The position numbers and the translations under genes are program-made. The notes under the pieces were generated by a model. The model saw nothing but the letters and a program-made list of their open reading frames with translations, was not told the origin of the DNA and made no database searches. DNA of 64,000 nt. It comes from Gp6-AA40 sp035711805. GTDB taxonomy: Bacteria > Acidobacteriota > Vicinamibacteria > Vicinamibacterales > UBA2999. Each line of letters opens with the position of its first letter. Within the stretch, counting starts at the first letter, position 1. Positions 34,091 through 42,088 of the stretch are shown here, piece after piece. The stretch is taken from positions 19,695 through 83,694 of the forward strand of contig DASTBV010000192.1 in NCBI GenBank assembly GCA_035711805.1. Direction: 5' to 3'.

Positions 34091-34441
34091 ATGTTTCCCG
34101 AGATGCTTCGCCAGATGGGCCCCGCCGCCATCTTGAGTATGTTGGTCGGCCTGCTTCCACTCGGGCTCGGCATTCTGTACGCCGCCCGGCCCACCGAACA
34201 GCGGCTGGCGCTGATGCGGCCGATTTCGCTGGCGGCGATCTTCGGCGCTCTTCACGGCTGTGCCCTGGGCTTCGTGAATGTGTTCAGGAACATCGCGCAG
34301 AAAGAGGTGCCCACGTTCGACAACATCTCCTTTGTCGGGGCCGCCGAGTCGCTGGTGACGCTCTTCTTCGGCTTCGGCTGCCTGATGCTCGCCTGGCTCT
34401 GCGTTGCCATCGGACTGTGGCGGGGACCACAGACTCGCTAA
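34091..34441 (+). CDS. Small three-helix membrane protein
   Basis: 116 residues from ATG 34091, with GGAGG six bases upstream. Three hydrophobic helices: AAILSMLVGLLPLGLGILYA, PISLAAIFGALHGCALGFVN and LVTLFFGFGCLMLAWLCVAI. The arrangement with a short loop 'RNIAQKEVPTFDNIS' resembles a reduced MotA/TolQ/ExbB-like scaffold, but the family is not certain. It is divergent from the sigma factor, and its stop overlaps the stop of the next gene on the other strand by four bases. Confidence 0.7.
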   Translation: MFPEMLRQMGPAAILSMLVGLLPLGLGILYAARPTEQRLALMRPISLAAIFGALHGCALGFVNVFRNIAQKEVPTFDNISFVGAAESLVTLFFGFGCLMLAWLCVAIGLWRGPQTR

Positions 34442-35589
34442 GGCGTCGAGCGCATCGACGATGGAAAGCGGAAGTCCGCCATGTTGGCGTCGAGTTGCAC
34501 GCCAGCGCTGTTGATCAGCATCGATCCGGATCGATAGCCGCCGACCGAGATCACGACGTCGATCATTTGTTGCGCGTCGAGCGACTTCGACAGCGTGGCC
34601 CAGGTCGCGGGAGAGACAACGTCGTTCTCGAACAGCTCGTCCGCGGCCTGGAGCAGGGCGGTTTCGAACGGATCGCCCGGCGTCTTCGGCCCGTTAATCA
34701 CACGCTCAACGTCGGCGTCGGTGAACCCGGCCTGACGTCCCAGCCGCAGGTGTGCGGCGTACTCGTATTCCGAGCGGCACAACACGCCGATTCGCGTCAG
34801 CAGCAGCTCGCGCCACCGCGGCGTCAGCGTGTACTTGCCCGTGATGTGCGTGTTGATGGCACCGCGCACGCGATCGGCGGGCGGGTGGCGGTTGAAGGTG
34901 CGGAAAACGTTCGCGCCGCCGCCGCGGCCGCCAGGCGCTGCTTCGGCGGGCGGTATGCGCGGCGTCGGATACACCCGCAGATTTGTTCGCTTGGCGGCGA
35001 CCGTTACCGGGATCCCTGAGGGCAGGCGGTCGATCACACCCGGCTCGATCTCGACACCCAGCGAGTTGAACAACCCTGCGTACATCGTGGTGCCGCCCGA
35101 TGTGTCGATGGTGTCGATCATCTGCGGCAGGTCGTAGCGCGCGCTGAGCGTCTTCCATGTCGCGTCGGCGATGAATGAATCGACATGAAGTTCGTCCGCT
35201 GACCGCAGCAGGGTCGCTTCAAACGGATCCCATCCCGGAGCGTCTGGCCCCTGTGCGATGCGCCGCAGGTCAGCGTCGGTCAGGCCGGCCTTTCTCGCCA
35301 GGAGGGCGCGATGCGCCCATAGATAGTTCGAACGCGTGAGCCACGCGGTGCGCAGGCTCAGGAGCGCACGATGACGCGGCGGCAGCGTCGAGTCCGTCGT
35401 GATGTACCGGTCGTGCGTGAAGATCCGGCGCGCCAGGGAGGGATAGACGAGCAGCCTGGCCACGGCGTTGGACATGCCGTTGGCAGCGAATTCCGTCGCG
35501 ATCACCTCCTCGACCGGCATCACCCGCAGAGTGTCCTGCGCGCTCAACGTGGCGGGAAGGATCACGACGGCAATCAGGAATCGCCTCAC
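34438..35589 (-). CDS. Exported protein with two carboxymuconolactone-decarboxylase-like domains
   Basis: 383 residues with signal peptide MRRFLIAVVILPATLSAQ. Two AhpD/CMD-type helical domains in tandem: RHRALLSLRTAWLTRSNYLW followed by AHRALLARKAGLTDADLRRI (first), and WRELLLTRIGVLCRSEYEYA followed by AHLRLGRQAGFTDADVERVI (second). AhpD-type peroxidases use a CxxC pair. The first domain has Ser in place of cysteine and the second keeps a single Cys (VLCRSEYEY), so classical peroxidase activity is doubtful and a decarboxylase- or hydrolase-like role is possible. Divergent from the flavin monooxygenase 28 bases away, often a functional pairing. Confidence 0.85.
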   Translation of the reverse strand: MRRFLIAVVILPATLSAQDTLRVMPVEEVIATEFAANGMSNAVARLLVYPSLARRIFTHDRYITTDSTLPPRHRALLSLRTAWLTRSNYLWAHRALLARKAGLTDADLRRIAQGPDAPGWDPFEATLLRSADELHVDSFIADATWKTLSARYDLPQMIDTIDTSGGTTMYAGLFNSLGVEIEPGVIDRLPSGIPVTVAAKRTNLRVYPTPRIPPAEAAPGGRGGGANVFRTFNRHPPADRVRGAINTHITGKYTLTPRWRELLLTRIGVLCRSEYEYAAHLRLGRQAGFTDADVERVINGPKTPGDPFETALLQAADELFENDVVSPATWATLSKSLDAQQMIDVVISVGGYRSGSMLINSAGVQLDANMADFRFPSSMRSTP

Positions 35590-35617
35590 GGCGCGGATTG
35601 TCGCACAGAATAGTCAG

Positions 35618-36679
35618 ATGAATGATTCGATCGAACTGGGTGTGGATACTTTCGGTGACGTAAGTGTCGGTGCAGATGGGCAGCAGCTATCGCAGGCGCA
35701 AACCGTGCGCAACGTGGTCGAGCAGGGAGTCCTGGCCGATCAGGTCGGGTTGCACTTCATCGGCCTCGGCGAACACCATCGTCCGGACTTTGCCATCTCG
35801 GCGCCGGAAGTGATTGCAGCGGCGATCGCGGCACGAACGTCGCGCATTCGCATCGGCACTGCCGTCACCGTGCTCAGCACGGACGATCCCGTGCGTGTGT
35901 TCCAGCGCTTCTCGACAATCAATGCAATCTCCAACGGCCGCGCAGAGGTCATCGTCGGCCGCGGGTCGTTTACCGAGTCGTTCCCGCTGTTCGGATACGA
36001 CCTGTCGCTCTACGAACAGCTCTTCGAGGAGAAGCTCAATCTGTGGGTCGAGCTGCTGAAGGGCGAGCCGGTGAGCTGGAACGGACGTCTGCGCTCTGGA
36101 CTGCACGAGCAGAAGATCTATCCGCCCTCGGAGTCCGGCACGTTGACGACGTGGGTGGCGGTTGGGGGAAGTCCGGAATCGGTGGTCCGGGCCGCGTTTT
36201 ACGGACTGCCGCTGATGCTGGCCATCATCGGCGGGAATCCGGCGCGGTTCAGGCCGTGGGTGGACCTGTACCACGAGCGATTGGAGCGGTTCAACAAGCC
36301 GCAGCGGCCGGTCGGCGTGCACTCCCCAGGCCACATCGCGGCAACCGACGAACAGGCGAAAGAGGAACTGTTTCCGCATTACCTGGCGATGATGAACCGC
36401 ATCGGCGCGGAACGGGGCTGGCCGCCAAGCGGCCGCCGCGAATTCGAGCACGCCGCGGGCCCCGAGGGCGCGCTCTACGTCGGGTCGCCGGAAACCGTGG
36501 CCGCGAAGATCGCCGCCACGGTGAAGGCGCTGGGCCTCTCGCGCTTCGACCTGAAATACAGCAACGGCACCCTTCCTCACGACCTGCAGATGAAGAGCAT
36601 CGAGCTGTACGGGACGAAGGTGGTGCCGATGGTGAGGGAGATGGTGGCTGAAGAAGAAGGCCTAAGGGCCAAGGCCTAA
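35618..36679 (+). CDS. LLM-class flavin-dependent oxidoreductase (luciferase-like monooxygenase)
   Basis: 353 residues from ATG 35618, a TIM-barrel of the bacterial luciferase family that uses reduced flavin. Marks are MNDSIELGVDTFGDVSVG, GLGEHHRPDFAISAPEVIAA, SRIRIGTAVTVLSTDDPVRV, AEVIVGRGSFTESFPLFGYD, VAVGGSPESVVRAAFYGLPL and the C-terminal VGSPETVAAKIAATVKALGL. Length is normal. The last residues (EEGLRAKA) and the stop codon are encoded by the GGCC-type heptanucleotide array, so the gene end lies inside the repeat. Substrate unknown. Confidence 0.92.
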   Translation: MNDSIELGVDTFGDVSVGADGQQLSQAQTVRNVVEQGVLADQVGLHFIGLGEHHRPDFAISAPEVIAAAIAARTSRIRIGTAVTVLSTDDPVRVFQRFSTINAISNGRAEVIVGRGSFTESFPLFGYDLSLYEQLFEEKLNLWVELLKGEPVSWNGRLRSGLHEQKIYPPSESGTLTTWVAVGGSPESVVRAAFYGLPLMLAIIGGNPARFRPWVDLYHERLERFNKPQRPVGVHSPGHIAATDEQAKEELFPHYLAMMNRIGAERGWPPSGRREFEHAAGPEGALYVGSPETVAAKIAATVKALGLSRFDLKYSNGTLPHDLQMKSIELYGTKVVPMVREMVAEEEGLRAKA

Positions 36680-36760
36680 GGGCTAAGGGCTGGTCTAGGG
36701 AACAGGAATCAGGGAACAGGGAACAGGGATCAGGGAACAGGGATCAGGGAACAGGGATGA
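36659..36760. repeat. Composite heptanucleotide array, left arm
   Basis: Two blocks in one 7-base register. 36659-36693 holds GGCCTAA, GGGCCAA, GGCCTAA, GGGCTAA and GGGCTGG. After TC TA comes a run (36698-36760) of GGGAACA and GGGATCA units, nine in all, the last being GGGATGA, which contains the start codon of the ankyrin gene. The mirror-image arm is at 39074-39161. Confidence 0.92.
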
Positions 36761-38019
36761 GTGAGGCGGAGCAGAGGCTTCGGGAGGTCATCAGGGCCGT
36801 TGAAGACGATGACGTGGGGCGGGCGCGTCGTGTCCTCGGCGATTCGACGCTGCGCGACCACGTCAACGAACCGATCGGTCCGTTCGATTCACCGGCAATC
36901 ATCCATGTCAGGAGCGCCGCGATGCTGGATGTTCTGCTCGCGTCGGGCGCCGATATCAACGCACGCAGCAGGTGGTGGGCAGGCGGTTTTGGATTGTTGG
37001 ACCTCGCGAAGCCGGACGTGGCGGCATACGCAATCGAGCGTGGTGCGACCGTCGATGCGCATGCGGCGGCCCGTCTTGGCCTTACGGATGCCCTTCACCG
37101 GCTGCTTGCCGGGGATAGCCAAATGGCGCATGCACGGGGCGGCGACGGCCAGATGCCGCTGCACATGGCAGGAAGCATCGAAGCGGCGGATTTGTTGATT
37201 TCCGCTGGCGCCGACCTCGACGCGCGCGATGTCGATCACGAATCGACGCCGGCACAGTACATGGTCCGGGACCGGCACGCGATCGCGCGACATCTCGTCG
37301 CGCGCGGCTGCCGGACGGACCTGCTGCTGACGGCGGCGCTCGGCGATTTCGACCGCACCCAGCAGCATCTCGATGCCGACGCCGGCTGCATCGAAATGCG
37401 GGTCAACGATCGCTGGTTTCCGATGGCGAATCCGAAAGCCGGCGGGACCATCTACAACTGGACGCTCGATTCACACGCCTCCGCGCACCAGGTGGCAAAG
37501 AGGTTTGGCCATTCGGACGTCCTGCAGCTGCTCTTCGAGCGCACGGCGCCGGTGGCGAGAGTGGCCGAAGCCTGCCTCATCGAAGACGAAGGTGCCGCGC
37601 GCACTTTTCGCGCCGCGGTGCCGTCCCTGGCGGAGAAGCTGTCCCCCGATCAGCGCCAGCTGGTCGCGCACGCTGCCCGGAACAACCAGACACGCGCCGT
37701 CGCGCTGATGCTCGAGTGCGGCTGGCCAGTCGACGCCCGCGGGCAGCACGACGCAACCGTGCTGCACTGGGCCGGGTTTCACGGCAACGTCGAGATGGCG
37801 CGCGAGATCCTGCGGTTCAACCCGCCGCTCGAAGCGACAGATGGCGACTTCAAGGGGACTCCGCTTGGGTGGACCATCCACGGTTCCGAGAACGGGTGGT
37901 ACGCGAGCACCGGTAAACATGCCGAGACGGTGGAAGTGCTGTTAAAGGCGGGCGCAACACGGCCGCGAGAGATCGGCGGCAGCGCCGCGGTCCGCGCGGT
38001 GCTCGAGCGAAAGATCTAG
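36757..38019 (+). CDS. Ankyrin-repeat protein (copy 3), cytoplasmic
   Basis: A 420-residue ankyrin protein without signal peptide, from ATG 36757, which lies in the last GGGATGA heptanucleotide of the array; the AGGG just upstream serves as a plausible ribosome site. Repeats include AAMLDVLLASGADINARSRW, MPLHMAGSIEAADLLISAGA, LVAHAARNNQTRAVALMLEC and TVLHWAGFHGNVEMAREILR. The C-terminal TPLGWTIHGSENGWYASTGK block matches copy 2 in pattern. It precedes DUF3738 copy 4 by 49 bases, and both are enclosed by the mirror arrays. Confidence 0.88.
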   Translation: MSEAEQRLREVIRAVEDDDVGRARRVLGDSTLRDHVNEPIGPFDSPAIIHVRSAAMLDVLLASGADINARSRWWAGGFGLLDLAKPDVAAYAIERGATVDAHAAARLGLTDALHRLLAGDSQMAHARGGDGQMPLHMAGSIEAADLLISAGADLDARDVDHESTPAQYMVRDRHAIARHLVARGCRTDLLLTAALGDFDRTQQHLDADAGCIEMRVNDRWFPMANPKAGGTIYNWTLDSHASAHQVAKRFGHSDVLQLLFERTAPVARVAEACLIEDEGAARTFRAAVPSLAEKLSPDQRQLVAHAARNNQTRAVALMLECGWPVDARGQHDATVLHWAGFHGNVEMAREILRFNPPLEATDGDFKGTPLGWTIHGSENGWYASTGKHAETVEVLLKAGATRPREIGGSAAVRAVLERKI

Positions 38020-38068
38020 AAGGACCCCTCTGCGTATCCTTTTCCCTCCGCGCGGTGTCAAACCCGGC

Positions 38069-39076
38069 GTGCGAGTTGCCGTGCGGTCTGCCGCCATCGC
38101 AGTAGCGGTGTTTATCGGTGCCATGCTGACGTCGTCTGCCGGGGCCGGGCATCCGGCGGATCAGGTCGTGCCGCCGGCCGCAGGCGGGCGAGCACCGAAC
38201 CCGATTCCCGGTCTTGCCGGCCTCGTCGAAACGCCAACAACCGGACCTGACGCGCCGCGCTTCGAGGTTGCCTCCGTGAAGCGAAACAAGAGCGGGGGTG
38301 GAAACTCGGCCGGTTTACGGCTGCTTGCGGGCGGCGGGGTTCGCAACACGAACGCCACGCTTCGGATGCTGATTCGACAGGCGTACAGGCTGTCGCTGAC
38401 GGACGAGATCGTCGGCGGCCCGGCATGGTCCGACACGTACGGCTTCGACGTCGACGCACGTCCTGCGAAATCGGCCACGCTTGCGGAGTCCGCGTACATG
38501 ATGCGCACGCTGCTGGCAGAGCGTTTCAAGCTCGTGGCGCGCAAAGAGTCGCGCGAGGGACCGATCTACGCGCTCGTACTCGCCAGACGAGGGGGTGCAC
38601 TCGGTCCGCAGATTAAGAGGCCATCCGGCGAATGCACGATGGTCATCCCAGATGTCGCTCTGTCTGCCAAAGGCGGCGCCAAAACAGCCGCATCCGCGAA
38701 GGTTAGTGCCTGGCCGGCTCCGGGGCGGCCTGGGCGGCGGTGCGGCGTGGGACCGGACGGCGACACGATGAAGGCTGGCTCCGTGACGATGGCGACGCTC
38801 GTCACTTTGCTGACGCCACTGATGGATCGCCCGGTCGTCGACAAAACGGGACTGACCGGAACGTTCGACTTCGATCTCCGCTATGACGGCGCGGCGGCGT
38901 CTTTTCTCGGGCGTGGGCGTGCCGCAGCGGTTTCACCCGACCTCCCATCGGATCCTGCCCGGGCACCGTCGATTTTTACGGCGCTGCAGGAACAACTGGG
39001 CCTCAGGCTCGAATCGCAGCGCGGCGCGGTGGACGTCCTCGCCGTGGTCTCGGCCGAACTGCCGACCGAAAACTGA
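38069..39076 (+). CDS. DUF3738 / TIGR03435 protein (copy 4)
   Basis: 335 residues from GTG 38069; signal peptide VRVAVRSAAIAVAVFIGAML. The family start APRFEVASVKRNKSGGGNS follows a Pro/Ala-rich linker. RTLLAERFKLVARKESREG, IYALVLARRGGALGPQIKRP, the Cys pair GECTMV and RRCGVG, RPVVDKTGLTGTFDFDLRYD and ALQEQLGLRLESQRGAVDVL are present. The stop codon TGA is the start of the first TGATCCC unit of the right-hand array. With the ankyrin gene it forms the payload between inverted arrays. Confidence 0.88.
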   Translation: MRVAVRSAAIAVAVFIGAMLTSSAGAGHPADQVVPPAAGGRAPNPIPGLAGLVETPTTGPDAPRFEVASVKRNKSGGGNSAGLRLLAGGGVRNTNATLRMLIRQAYRLSLTDEIVGGPAWSDTYGFDVDARPAKSATLAESAYMMRTLLAERFKLVARKESREGPIYALVLARRGGALGPQIKRPSGECTMVIPDVALSAKGGAKTAASAKVSAWPAPGRPGRRCGVGPDGDTMKAGSVTMATLVTLLTPLMDRPVVDKTGLTGTFDFDLRYDGAAASFLGRGRAAAVSPDLPSDPARAPSIFTALQEQLGLRLESQRGAVDVLAVVSAELPTEN

Positions 39077-39161
39077 TCCCTGATCCCTGCTCCCTGATCC
39101 CTGATCCCTGCTCCCCGATCCCTGGACCAGCCCTTTGGCCTTAGGCCTTTGGCCTTGGGCC
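39074..39161. repeat. Composite heptanucleotide array, right arm
   Basis: Units TGATCCC and TGCTCCC (39074-39122), then the junction GGACCAGCCC, then TTTGGCC, TTAGGCC, TTTGGCC and TTGGGCC (39134-39161). Block order and sequence are the reverse complement of the left arm at 36659-36760. Confidence 0.92.
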
Positions 39162-39182
39162 TGCTATTTTTAGTACCACCGA

Positions 39183-41831
39183 ATGCGGATCCTCTTCTCG
39201 ATGCGTCATCCGGGGGTGCTGCGCAATTTCGCATCCACCCTCGAGGCGCTCGCCGCGCGGAACCACCAGATTCACCTCGTGTTCGGGCAGCTCGATGCCG
39301 AGCGCGACGATCGGCTGCTCGACGACCTCACCCGTGCGCACCCCACGATCACGTGCGCCGAGGTGCGCCGCAAGACGTCGTGGCGGCTGTGGCTCGGCGT
39401 CGGCCGTGTCGCCCGCACCGCCGTCGATTACTTCCGCTACCTCACGCCCGAGTACGACAGCATCGTCAGCCTGAAGGAGCGGGCGCGCGCCAAGGTCATC
39501 GCCCCTGTCCGCTGGTTCATCGAGCGGTCTTTCTGGCGGCGCCCGGCCGCGCACCGGCGCCTCACGCGCGTGCTCCTTGCCGTCGAGCGCGCGGTTCCGA
39601 TCGATCGCGCGGTCTTCGACCTGGTCAGGCGGGAACGCCCCGACGTGCTGCTCGTCGCGCCGCTCGTCGACATCGGCTCCGATCAGGTCGACTACGTGAA
39701 GGCGGCCCGCCGTCTCGGCATCCGGTCGGCGCTCCCGGTGCTCAGTTGGGACAACCTTACGAACAAAGGCCTGATCAGGCTGCAGCCGCAGCAGGTCTTC
39801 GTGTGGAACGATGCGCAGAAGACCGAAGCGGTCACGATGCACGGCACGGATCCCGCGGACATCACGGTGACCGGGGCGATGGTCTACGACCAGTGGTTCG
39901 CCCGCAGGCCGAGCACCACGCGCGACGAATTCTGCGCGCGTGTCGGACTTGATCCCGCCAACGTCGTTCTGCTGTATCTGTGCTCGTCGCCATTCATCGC
40001 GCCCGACGAAGTGAACTTCATCGAGCAGTGGATCGCGGCCATCCGCCGTGCACCCGATCCGCGTGTGCGCGGTGCGGGGCTCCTCATCCGGCCACACCCG
40101 GAGAACCTGCAGCCGTGGCTGCGGTTCGGCGAGATCAAGCTCGAGAACGTCGCCGTCTGGCCGAAGGGCGGCGTCAGCCCGGTCGACGCCGACTCGCGAA
40201 ACGACTTCTTCGATTCGATGTACCACGCCGCCGGCGCCGTGGGCATCAACACCAGCGCCCAGATCGAATGCGGCATCGTCGGGCGCCCGGTCTTCACGAT
40301 TCGAACCCCCGATTACCATCGAACGCAGGAAGGCACCCTGCACTTCAGGCATCTGACGACAGAGGGCGGCGGGTTGCTGAACCTCGCGGACGACTTCGAG
40401 ACACATGTGCGGCAGATAGCCGAGGCGCTCGACGATCCCGCCGGCACCAGGCGGCGCATCGAGAGGTTCGTCCAGGTCTTCACGCGTCCGCACGGCCTTG
40501 CCGTCGAAGCGACGCCGCAGATGGTCGCGGCGATCGAACGGCTTGGCGCGCGGCCGGCGCCTGCACCCGAGCCGCCGCCGTTGTACGTCTATCCGCTGCG
40601 CGTGGTGCTGTTTCCCGTTGCGCTGACGCTCGCGCTCGTACGGCGAATCAGCCGTGTTACGCGCAAGCGAGAGCGGCAGCTGAGGCCGGTGACCGTTACC
40701 GGTACGCTCGTGCAGATGACGCTCTCCGTGTTCGACTGGCTCCTCGGCGTCAAGTCGATCAGAGAGTTCGTGAAGAACCGCATCCTTCCGCGGGCGGTGG
40801 CGCGGCTCTCGGCCGTCGATGCGCCGAGCGAGGAGGCTGTTGCAGTGGCCGGAATGCTGCAGAAGATGGCGCGCAGCGAGAAACCGGTGATCGTCGGGCC
40901 GTGGGTGAGCGAAGTCGGATTCGAGCTGCTGTACTGGATTCCATTTCTCAACTGGGTGAAAGCGAATTACCCGATTCAAGCCGAGCGGATGGTCGTGGTG
41001 TCGCGGGGCGGCGCCGGCGCCTGGTACCGCCATATCGGCGCGCGGTACATCGATCTGTTCGACTACTACACGCCCGAGGAGTTCCGTCAGCAGAGCGAAC
41101 AGCGCATCACGGACGGGAAGCCGAAGCCGCGGACGATTTCGGAGTTCGATCGCGACATCCTGAAGCTCGTCCAGCAGACGCTGCACATCCGCGACGGCGA
41201 GCTGCTTCACCCGATGCACATGTACCGGCTCTTCCACGAGTTCTGGCAGCGCCGCGGATCGGTGAGCGTGGTCGAGGACTTCGCCAGTTTCGCGCCGCTG
41301 CCGTCGCTGGATGCGGGCGAGGTGGCGTCGCGGCTGCCTGACGACTATGTGGCGATCCGGTTCTATTTCAACGACGCCTTCCCGGATACGGAGGCGAACC
41401 GGCGCTTCGTCGAGAATCTCGTCACCGCGCTTGCGGAAACGACCGACGTGGTCGTGCTGAGTCCGGCGGTGCAGCTCGACGATCATCAGGATCTGCCCAT
41501 CGCGCGGCGCGGCCGGGTGCACGCGGCGGCGTCGCTGATGTCGCCGCGGACGAACCTGGACGTCCAATCGCAGATCATCGCCCGCGCCCGTGCCTTCCTC
41601 GGCACGCACGGCGGGCTCTCGTACCTGCCGCCGTTCTACGGGGTCAAGTCGCTGTCCTTCTATTCCAACCCCGGCTCGTTCTCGCCGCAGCATCTCGAGC
41701 TGGCGCGCCGCGTCTTCACGCGCCTGCAGCCCGGCTCGTACGTCGCACTGCACGTTGACGATCTCGCCACGCTGCAAACGACGCTGGGGGAGCGTTACGA
41801 GGCTATTGCGGGGATAGCCCGTCGGCTGTGA
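39183..41831 (+). CDS. Two-domain glycosyltransferase-like protein (CDP-glycerol transferase-like N-terminus)
   Basis: 882 residues, no signal peptide. The N-terminal half (about 1-430) has the layout of GT-B enzymes of the CDP-glycerol glycerophosphotransferase or capsular type: MRILFSMRHPGVLRNFASTL, LLVAPLVDIGSDQVDYVKAA, VLSWDNLTNKGLI, and the C-terminal Rossmann part LLIRPHPENLQPW followed by GAVGINTSAQIECGIVGRPV, the donor-site motif. A basic amphipathic segment (RRISRVTRKRERQL) near residue 490 may touch the membrane. The second half (about 560-882: PVIVGPWVSEVGFELLYWIP, THGGLSYLPPFYGVKSLSFY) looks like another GT-B half with the same 'GTHGG...' donor loop. Probably involved in surface polymer synthesis with the PhyH-type enzyme downstream. 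Acceptor unknown. Confidence 0.72.
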   Translation: MRILFSMRHPGVLRNFASTLEALAARNHQIHLVFGQLDAERDDRLLDDLTRAHPTITCAEVRRKTSWRLWLGVGRVARTAVDYFRYLTPEYDSIVSLKERARAKVIAPVRWFIERSFWRRPAAHRRLTRVLLAVERAVPIDRAVFDLVRRERPDVLLVAPLVDIGSDQVDYVKAARRLGIRSALPVLSWDNLTNKGLIRLQPQQVFVWNDAQKTEAVTMHGTDPADITVTGAMVYDQWFARRPSTTRDEFCARVGLDPANVVLLYLCSSPFIAPDEVNFIEQWIAAIRRAPDPRVRGAGLLIRPHPENLQPWLRFGEIKLENVAVWPKGGVSPVDADSRNDFFDSMYHAAGAVGINTSAQIECGIVGRPVFTIRTPDYHRTQEGTLHFRHLTTEGGGLLNLADDFETHVRQIAEALDDPAGTRRRIERFVQVFTRPHGLAVEATPQMVAAIERLGARPAPAPEPPPLYVYPLRVVLFPVALTLALVRRISRVTRKRERQLRPVTVTGTLVQMTLSVFDWLLGVKSIREFVKNRILPRAVARLSAVDAPSEEAVAVAGMLQKMARSEKPVIVGPWVSEVGFELLYWIPFLNWVKANYPIQAERMVVVSRGGAGAWYRHIGARYIDLFDYYTPEEFRQQSEQRITDGKPKPRTISEFDRDILKLVQQTLHIRDGELLHPMHMYRLFHEFWQRRGSVSVVEDFASFAPLPSLDAGEVASRLPDDYVAIRFYFNDAFPDTEANRRFVENLVTALAETTDVVVLSPAVQLDDHQDLPIARRGRVHAAASLMSPRTNLDVQSQIIARARAFLGTHGGLSYLPPFYGVKSLSFYSNPGSFSPQHLELARRVFTRLQPGSYVALHVDDLATLQTTLGERYEAIAGIARRL

Positions 41832-41861
41832 CTGGTGGCCGAGCGCGCGGAGGTAACGGCC

Positions 41862-42037
41862 TCACAGGAGCAACGGAGGAACGAAGACGAACGGAGGGCC
41901 GCTCACGTCGCGGCAGGCCGCCTTCGGCGGCCAATCGAACGGCCGCAGTGTCTTCGTGGCCTTCGTGATCTTCGTGTCCTTCGTGGTGAAAGACCGACAA
42001 GACTCCGTTCGTCTTCGTTCCTCCGTTGCTCCTGTGA
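41862..42037. repeat. Perfect 35-base inverted repeat with nonanucleotide array in the loop
   Basis: 41862-41896 and 42003-42037 are exact reverse complements (start TCACAGGAGCAACGGAGG), and weaker pairing extends outward. The 106-base loop contains a GGCCGCC/GGCGGCC hairpin and four 9-base units CTTCGTGGC, CTTCGTGAT, CTTCGTGTC and CTTCGTGGT. It lies between the glycosyltransferase and PhyH genes. Confidence 0.92.
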
Positions 42038-42088
42038 AACCGTTCCCTCCGTCCATCTCCGTGACCTACCGCGGTAGACTGGCACCGG

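Noticed and set aside
36659..36760. CRISPR array
   Set aside because: Units are 7 bases without spacers and no cas genes are present; it is a simple tandem array.
39141..41777. An 878-codon open frame on the minus strand opposite the glycosyltransferase
   Set aside because: Arg/Asp/His-rich translation with no family motifs, exactly antisense to a gene with good motifs; a typical product of high-GC codon bias.
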